This document shows, piece after piece, positions 7,853 to 11,157 of a stretch of 11,157 nt of DNA. The stretch's first letter is position 1; every line of letters starts with the position of its first letter. The notes beneath the pieces were generated by a model. It was not told where the DNA came from. It saw only the letters and a program-made list of their open reading frames with translations, and ran no database searches. The position numbers and the translations under genes are program-made. Where the stretch lies: assembly GCA_041664945.1 (NCBI GenBank), contig JBAYJY010000155.1, positions 1 through 11,157 on the forward strand, written 5' to 3'. Source of the DNA: JBAYJY01 sp041664945 (GTDB lineage Bacteria > UBP15 > UBA6099).

Positions 7853-7941
7853 TATTGCTTTCGAAGCAAACGGCTCTGACGGCGCGGCAAAAATATTCGC
7901 AGGTACTGGAAATTTGAAAAAAGAAGTATTATATTCATCGT

Positions 7942-7959
7942 GGTGATACGGTGAATACC
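7942..7959. promoter_or_regulatory. Second GGTGATA...AATACC element in the por leader
   Basis: GGTGATA (7942-7948) followed by AATACC (7954-7959) repeats the core half-sites of the promoter element (GGTGATATAATACC at 7835-7848) with four extra bases between them. It lies just upstream of the ribosome binding site. It may be a second operator or a chance partial copy. Confidence 0.3.
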
Positions 7960-7968
7960 GGAGTAAGC

Positions 7969-7973
7969 GGGAG
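7969..7973 (+). promoter_or_regulatory. Ribosome binding site that fixes the gamma-subunit start at 7981
   Basis: GGGAG lies 7 nt before ATG 7981. A longer in-frame reading from GTG 7951 would add ten residues that the family lacks. The protein from 7981 opens directly with the conserved MKEVRFHGRGGQGAVT start. Confidence 0.75.
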
Positions 7974-7980
7974 AGTGAAT

Positions 7981-8529
7981 ATGAAAGAGGTAAGGTTTCA
8001 CGGACGAGGCGGGCAGGGTGCGGTAACCAGCGCAGAACTAATCGCTCACGCAGTTATAGACGATGGGTGTTTCGCGCAGTCTTTTCCGAGCTTTGGCCCG
8101 GAGAGGCGCGGAGCTCCTGTTGTTGCGTTTGTGAGAATCAACGACGTGAAGATTAGAACCCGCTCGGAAATCGCCAAGCCCGACATTATTGTTCTACTGG
8201 ATTCCAGTTTGATAAAAGTGGTTGACGTGTGCGCCGGCCTGAAAGAGGACGGTTTTGCGATTCTCAATTCGCGCCACAAACCGGCTGATATCGAAACGCC
8301 GTTCCCGTTAAGGGGCCGGATCGTGACAGTAGACGCGAATAAGATCGCGCGGGAAGTTCTTGGCGTGCCGATTACGAACACCACCATGCTCGGAGCGCTC
8401 ATCAAGGCGACCGGCCTGGTGAAGATGGAATGCATGCGAAAACCGCTCGATGAGCGCTTCGGCAGAATCGCCGAGAAGAACTTCAACGCGATGAAGCGCG
8501 CTTACGACGAAACAATCATTTGGGAGTGA
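7981..8529 (+). CDS. porC: Pyruvate:ferredoxin oxidoreductase, gamma subunit
   Basis: The 182-residue product opens with MKEVRFHGRGGQGAVT, the signature of the gamma subunit (domain III) of 2-oxoacid:ferredoxin oxidoreductases. SFPSFGPERRGAPV follows at about 34-47 and NTTMLGALIK near 130-140, both typical of the family. In the assembled cytoplasmic enzyme this domain takes part in CoA binding and subunit contacts. It is the first gene of the gamma-delta-alpha-beta operon and lies 2 nt before the delta gene. The start at 7981 is favoured over GTG 7951 because of its ribosome binding site and the family N-terminus. That the substrate is pyruvate comes from the beta subunit motifs; the gamma sequence alone would also fit a related 2-oxoacid enzyme. 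Confidence 0.93.
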   Translation: MKEVRFHGRGGQGAVTSAELIAHAVIDDGCFAQSFPSFGPERRGAPVVAFVRINDVKIRTRSEIAKPDIIVLLDSSLIKVVDVCAGLKEDGFAILNSRHKPADIETPFPLRGRIVTVDANKIAREVLGVPITNTTMLGALIKATGLVKMECMRKPLDERFGRIAEKNFNAMKRAYDETIIWE

Positions 8530-8531
8530 GA

Positions 8532-8825
8532 ATGGCTAAGGACCCCCTTTCATTAACGTGGAAAGACATCGAAACCGGCGCGATACTTACCGAGCCGGGC
8601 ACGGCTTGCGAATATAAAACGGGCGACTGGCGCGCCCAGCGGCCTATCTGGGATTTCACAAAATGCATCCGCTGCGGCGCCTGTTACATTTTCTGCCCGG
8701 ATGCCGCGATTATCCGGAACGCCGAAGGCTATTTCGAGGCGGACCTGTACCACTGCAAGGGCTGCGCCATCTGCGCTCACGAGTGCCCTACAGGCTGCAT
8801 AAGCATTAAGCCGGAGGAGATTTAA
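8532..8825 (+). CDS. porD: Pyruvate:ferredoxin oxidoreductase, delta (2[4Fe-4S] ferredoxin-like) subunit
   Basis: This 97-residue protein has two complete ferredoxin motifs: C45-x2-C48-x2-C51-x3-C55-P and C75-x2-C78-x2-C81-x3-C85-P. It should bind two [4Fe-4S] clusters and carry electrons from the TPP-containing alpha/beta core to an external ferredoxin. The segment before the clusters (GDWRAQRPIWDFTKC at about 31-45) is typical of PorD subunits and distinguishes it from free ferredoxins. ATG 8532 is chosen because GGGAG at 8522-8526, inside the end of the gamma gene, precedes it by 5 nt; an in-frame TTG at 8520 would only add four residues. The stop is 3 nt before the alpha start. Confidence 0.94.
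   Translation: MAKDPLSLTWKDIETGAILTEPGTACEYKTGDWRAQRPIWDFTKCIRCGACYIFCPDAAIIRNAEGYFEADLYHCKGCAICAHECPTGCISIKPEEI
8813..8819 (+). promoter_or_regulatory. Strong ribosome binding site of the alpha gene
   Basis: GGAGGAG lies inside the last codons of the delta gene, 9 nt before ATG 8829. It is the strongest Shine-Dalgarno in the operon and fits coupled translation of delta and alpha. Confidence 0.7.
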
Positions 8826-8828
8826 GAC

Positions 8829-10007
8829 ATGCCAAAGCGCGTCGGAATTGAAGTGTCCATCGCCGTGGCGGAGGCTGTTACAGCCTGCGACTGCGACGTT
8901 ATCGCGGCCTATCCTATCACGCCGCAAACCCATATCGTTGAAAGCATCTCGGAGAAAATCGCCGAAGGGGAACTGGACGGCGAGTATATCTGCGTTGAGA
9001 GCGAGCACTCCGCGTTAAGCGCGTGCCTCGGTTCTTCAGCCGCAGGCGCCCGCACGTTCACTTCAACTGCGGGGCAGGGCCTCGAACTCATGCACGAGGT
9101 TGTTTATGTCGCCGCTTCGATGCGGTTGCCGATTGTCATGGCCGTCGCCAACCGGGCGATCTCCTCGCCGCTCAGCGTGTGGGGCGACCACTCTGATGTC
9201 ATGGCAGTTCGCGACACAGGCTGGATTCAGGTGTTCTGCGAGAACGGGCAGGAAGTTTTCGACCTGACCGTCTGGGCGTTCCGCGTCGCGGAAGATCCGG
9301 AAGTTCTGCTGCCCGTCATGGTTCACATGGACGGCTTCCACCTGACGCACATGGTTGAGCCGATCGAGCTTATGGACCGTGAAGAGGTTGAGAAATTCCT
9401 GCCTCCGAATAAATACCCCTTTCCGTTGGACCCGGCGAAGCCGGTGACGATGGGCGCATTCGGGCCGCCGGAGATTTACACGGAAACCAGAATGGCGCTC
9501 GATGTCGCGATCATTAATTCAAAGAAAACGATATTAAAGGCTTGGGATGAATTCGCGGAGCTTTACGGCCGCAAATATTCCCCGGTTGAAAAATATATGA
9601 TGGACGGCGCGGAGACGGTTCTGCTTACGATGGGAAGCTACAGCGAAACAGCGTCGCTCGCGGTTGAAAAGATGCGGGCGGAAGGCGAAAAGGTCGGGCA
9701 ACTCCGGCTGCGGCTGTGGCGCCCGTTCCCGTTCGAGGAACTGCGCGACGCGCTGAAAGGCGTGAAAACGCTGATAGTGCTGGACCGCGCCATGTCGCTT
9801 GGCGGGCAGGGCGGGCCGGTATGCGGAGAGATTCGCGCCGCGCTGCACGGCTGCCGGGACGACCTGAACATTGTAAGTTTCATAGGCGGCCTTGGCGGAC
9901 GCTCCATTTCCGATCAGGGTTTCGAGGATATGATCCGCCGCGGAATGGAAATAGCGGTTTGCGGAAACTCGCTTCAACAATTTGAAATGGTTGGGTTGAG
10001 AGGCTAA
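8829..10007 (+). CDS. porA: Pyruvate:ferredoxin oxidoreductase, alpha subunit
   Basis: The product has 392 residues, the usual size for a separate alpha subunit. The pyrimidine-binding domain carries AYPITPQTHIVE (27-38, with T31), VESEH (56-60; E59 is the expected TPP-activating glutamate) and VANRA (106-110; R109 is the expected substrate-contacting arginine, by analogy with Desulfovibrio africanus PFOR). The transketolase C-terminal-like domain follows from about 255 (ETVLLTMGSYSE), with DRAMSLGGQGGP near 318-329. With the beta subunit it forms the TPP active site that converts pyruvate and CoA to acetyl-CoA, CO2 and two reduced ferredoxins; the reaction is reversible in this family. It overlaps the beta gene by one base (TAATG), indicating translational coupling. 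No key motif appears broken. Confidence 0.95.
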   Translation: MPKRVGIEVSIAVAEAVTACDCDVIAAYPITPQTHIVESISEKIAEGELDGEYICVESEHSALSACLGSSAAGARTFTSTAGQGLELMHEVVYVAASMRLPIVMAVANRAISSPLSVWGDHSDVMAVRDTGWIQVFCENGQEVFDLTVWAFRVAEDPEVLLPVMVHMDGFHLTHMVEPIELMDREEVEKFLPPNKYPFPLDPAKPVTMGAFGPPEIYTETRMALDVAIINSKKTILKAWDEFAELYGRKYSPVEKYMMDGAETVLLTMGSYSETASLAVEKMRAEGEKVGQLRLRLWRPFPFEELRDALKGVKTLIVLDRAMSLGGQGGPVCGEIRAALHGCRDDLNIVSFIGGLGGRSISDQGFEDMIRRGMEIAVCGNSLQQFEMVGLRG

Positions 10008-10945
10008 TGAATAAACACTGGGTATTTGCGCCGCGATTGGCGCCACAGACAGAGAACATTTGCCCGGGACACAGGGCATGCTTGGGTTGCGCTGAAGTTC
10101 TCGCGCTTCGCCTTGTTATGAAGGCCGCCGGCAGCGACGTTGTCGTTGTCTGCGCCACAGGCTGCATGGAGATCATCTCCTCTCCGCTGCCGGCGACAAA
10201 CTGGCGCGTTCCGTGGATACACACGCTGTTCGAAAACACTTCCGCGGTCGCTTCCGGCGTCGAAGCCGGCATCAAGGTGCTTCAGCGCAAGGGCAAAGGC
10301 CCCGACCGGCCGGTGAAAATCCTCGGCATGGGCGGCGACGGCGCCACAGGCGACATCGGCATTCAGTCGCTCTCCGGCGCGCTCGAACGCGGCCACGATT
10401 TTCTTTATGTATGCTTCGACAACGAAGCCTACATGAACACGGGAATCCAGCGTAGCGGCTCGACCCCCTACGGCGCGATGACCACCACCTCGCCTCCAGG
10501 CAAGAAAAGCATCGGCCAGAAAACACAAAAGAAAAATATCGTGCAGATTGTCGCCGCTCATGATGTCCCGTACGTTGCGACCGCCTGCCCGAGCTATCCG
10601 ATGGACCTTATGCAGAAAGTTCAGCGCGGGCTTCAAACGGAAGGCCCCGCTTATGTCCATATCCTTTCAGTCTGCCCGACCGGCTGGCGCACGAAGCCCG
10701 AACTGGCAATCGCGCATGGCCGCCTCGCTGTCAAAACCGGCGTTTTCCCGCTCTATGAAATTGTTAACGGGAAATATATTCCCTCGATGGAAATTCCGCT
10801 GAAGGAACTCAAGCCGGTTAAGGACTACATCAAGGCTCAGGGCCGGTTCAGGCATCTCAAGGACACGGACATCGAGGATATTCAGAAGCACACAACGGAA
10901 ACCTACAAGAAACTGCTCAACAAATTCAAACAGGACAGGAAATAA
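10007..10945 (+). CDS. porB: Pyruvate:ferredoxin oxidoreductase, beta (TPP-binding) subunit
   Basis: The product has 312 residues. The TPP/Mg motif GMGGDGATGDIG starts at about 107 and ends in the conserved DNEAYMNTG (138-146). The run from SLSGALERGHD to GIQRSG is characteristic of pyruvate-type beta subunits rather than the 2-oxoisovalerate type. Cysteines C25 and C28 (CLGC), C53 (ATGC) and C223 (VCPTGW) are in the places expected to hold the proximal [4Fe-4S] cluster; the 25-residue gap from C28 to C53 equals that between the corresponding cysteines of D. africanus PFOR as I recall them. It pairs with the alpha subunit to form the active site. The gene overlaps the alpha gene by one base and ends 3 nt before a NuoE-like gene, placing both in one transcript. 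Confidence 0.95.
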   Translation: MNKHWVFAPRLAPQTENICPGHRACLGCAEVLALRLVMKAAGSDVVVVCATGCMEIISSPLPATNWRVPWIHTLFENTSAVASGVEAGIKVLQRKGKGPDRPVKILGMGGDGATGDIGIQSLSGALERGHDFLYVCFDNEAYMNTGIQRSGSTPYGAMTTTSPPGKKSIGQKTQKKNIVQIVAAHDVPYVATACPSYPMDLMQKVQRGLQTEGPAYVHILSVCPTGWRTKPELAIAHGRLAVKTGVFPLYEIVNGKYIPSMEIPLKELKPVKDYIKAQGRFRHLKDTDIEDIQKHTTETYKKLLNKFKQDRK

Positions 10946-10948
10946 CAG

Positions 10949-11157
10949 ATGGACGCTGCGAAAGTTCAAGAGATAATCGAACGGCATAAGGGACACAACA
11001 GCCCGTTGATGTATATCCTTCAGGACATACAGAAGGAATTCAATTATTTGCCGAAGGAAGCGCTGCAGCAGGTCAGCAAGTCGCTTGAAGTTCCGATGAG
11101 CCGGATATATGCGCTGGCGTCGTTTTTCCACGCGTTCAGCCTTGAGCCGCGCGGCCA
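10949..11157 (+). CDS. NuoE/HndA/HydC-like 24-kDa NADH-dehydrogenase-type subunit, 3' end outside the window
   Basis: Only the first 69 codons are visible, starting at ATG 10949, 3 nt after the beta gene, with AGGA (10937-10940) as a ribosome binding site. The translation contains MYILQDIQKEFNYLPKEAL followed by SRIYALASFFHAFSLEPRG. This is the helical N-terminus of the thioredoxin-like [2Fe-2S] subunit of complex I and of NAD-linked or electron-bifurcating hydrogenases and formate dehydrogenases. The FSLEPRG form is common in the hydrogenase-type relatives (HndA, HydC, HoxE). The four cluster cysteines would lie beyond the window. Its tight linkage to the por genes suggests that electrons from pyruvate are passed on towards NAD or a hydrogenase. 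Whether NuoF-like and hydrogenase genes follow cannot be seen here. Confidence 0.88.
   Translation, partial: MDAAKVQEIIERHKGHNSPLMYILQDIQKEFNYLPKEALQQVSKSLEVPMSRIYALASFFHAFSLEPRG

Larger units (their letters stand above)
7796..7865. repeat. Repeated CTTTCGAA 8-mer flanking the por promoter
   Basis: CTTTCGAA occurs at 7796-7803 and again in the same orientation at 7858-7865, 62 bp apart. Its TTCGAA core is itself a palindrome. The two copies bracket the promoter and the inverted repeat. AATAATAA (7803-7810) and TTATTATT (7849-7856), lying just inside them, are also inverted copies of each other. The arrangement could be a pair of protein-binding sites on the divergent control region, though some of it may reflect the AT-rich composition. 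Confidence 0.4.

Noticed and set aside
7951..7980. A GTG start at 7951 for the gamma subunit
   Set aside because: The ten extra residues are not part of the family N-terminus, and ATG 7981 has a well-placed GGGAG.
3288..7980. A sigma-54 (-24/-12) promoter near the NtrC-type cluster
   Set aside because: I read both intergenic regions on both strands for TGGC-N8-TGC or GG-N10-GC. The nearest match (on the - strand around 3354-3372) has the wrong spacing, so none is reported.
9534..10079. A 181-codon - strand frame opposite the alpha subunit gene
   Set aside because: It is a shadow of porA/porB with no recognisable motif and no independent ribosome binding site evident.
10004..10660. A 218-codon open frame on the - strand opposite the beta subunit gene
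   Set aside because: It lies wholly antisense to a well-supported gene with intact motifs, its translation is Arg/Ala-rich without a recognisable domain, and it is explained by codon bias at third positions.
10667..11131. A 154-codon - strand frame across the porB/NuoE-like junction
   Set aside because: It is antisense to two genes of recognised families; the hydrophobic look of the translation comes from reading charged, helical segments in reverse complement.

Overview
The window looks like chromosomal DNA of an anaerobic, probably Gram-negative bacterium of moderate GC content. It carries a ferredoxin-linked pyruvate oxidoreductase of the multi-subunit type, a membrane-sensor histidine kinase and a sigma-54 activator of the NtrC family. 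It has no rRNA, tRNA, CRISPR array, transposase or phage gene, and nothing in it fixes the phylum. The lineage is left open: a deep-branching or uncultured anaerobe is my inference only.

Layout. (1) Positions 1-1709 (+): the 3' part of a gene for a membrane protein with a spermidine-synthase-like domain, cut by the left edge. (2) 1737-3287 (-): a multi-pass GT39/PMT-like glycosyltransferase, convergent with the first gene. (3) 3503-3958 (+): a stand-alone receiver-domain response regulator. (4) 3998-7752 (-): a three-gene signalling cluster, read right to left. It encodes a MASE3-like/PAS histidine kinase, a CheY/DivK-like single-domain receiver 6 nt downstream, and then an NtrC-type sigma-54 activator. 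(5) 7981 to the right edge (+): a tightly packed operon with the gamma, delta, alpha and beta subunits of pyruvate:ferredoxin oxidoreductase, followed by the start of a NuoE/HndA/HydC-like 24-kDa subunit gene that runs off the window.

How the genes fit together. The right-hand operon would oxidise pyruvate with CoA to acetyl-CoA and CO2 (or run in reverse), passing electrons through the ferredoxin-like delta subunit. The NuoE-like gene suggests these electrons continue to NAD or to an electron-bifurcating hydrogenase encoded beyond the window. The kinase and its two regulators could form a phosphorelay ending in sigma-54-dependent transcription. I found no clear -24/-12 promoter here, so their targets probably lie elsewhere.

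The most interesting non-coding stretch is the divergent region at 7753-7980. It holds an extended -10 promoter embedded in a perfect 7-bp inverted repeat, a second related element in the leader, and a repeated 8-mer flanking the promoter. Together these suggest a repressor-controlled start for the oxidoreductase operon. I found no convincingly novel system; the coding genes belong to recognisable families. The points worth a second look are the por control region, the split kinase/receiver cluster, and the spermidine-synthase-like protein with an altered active-site motif.
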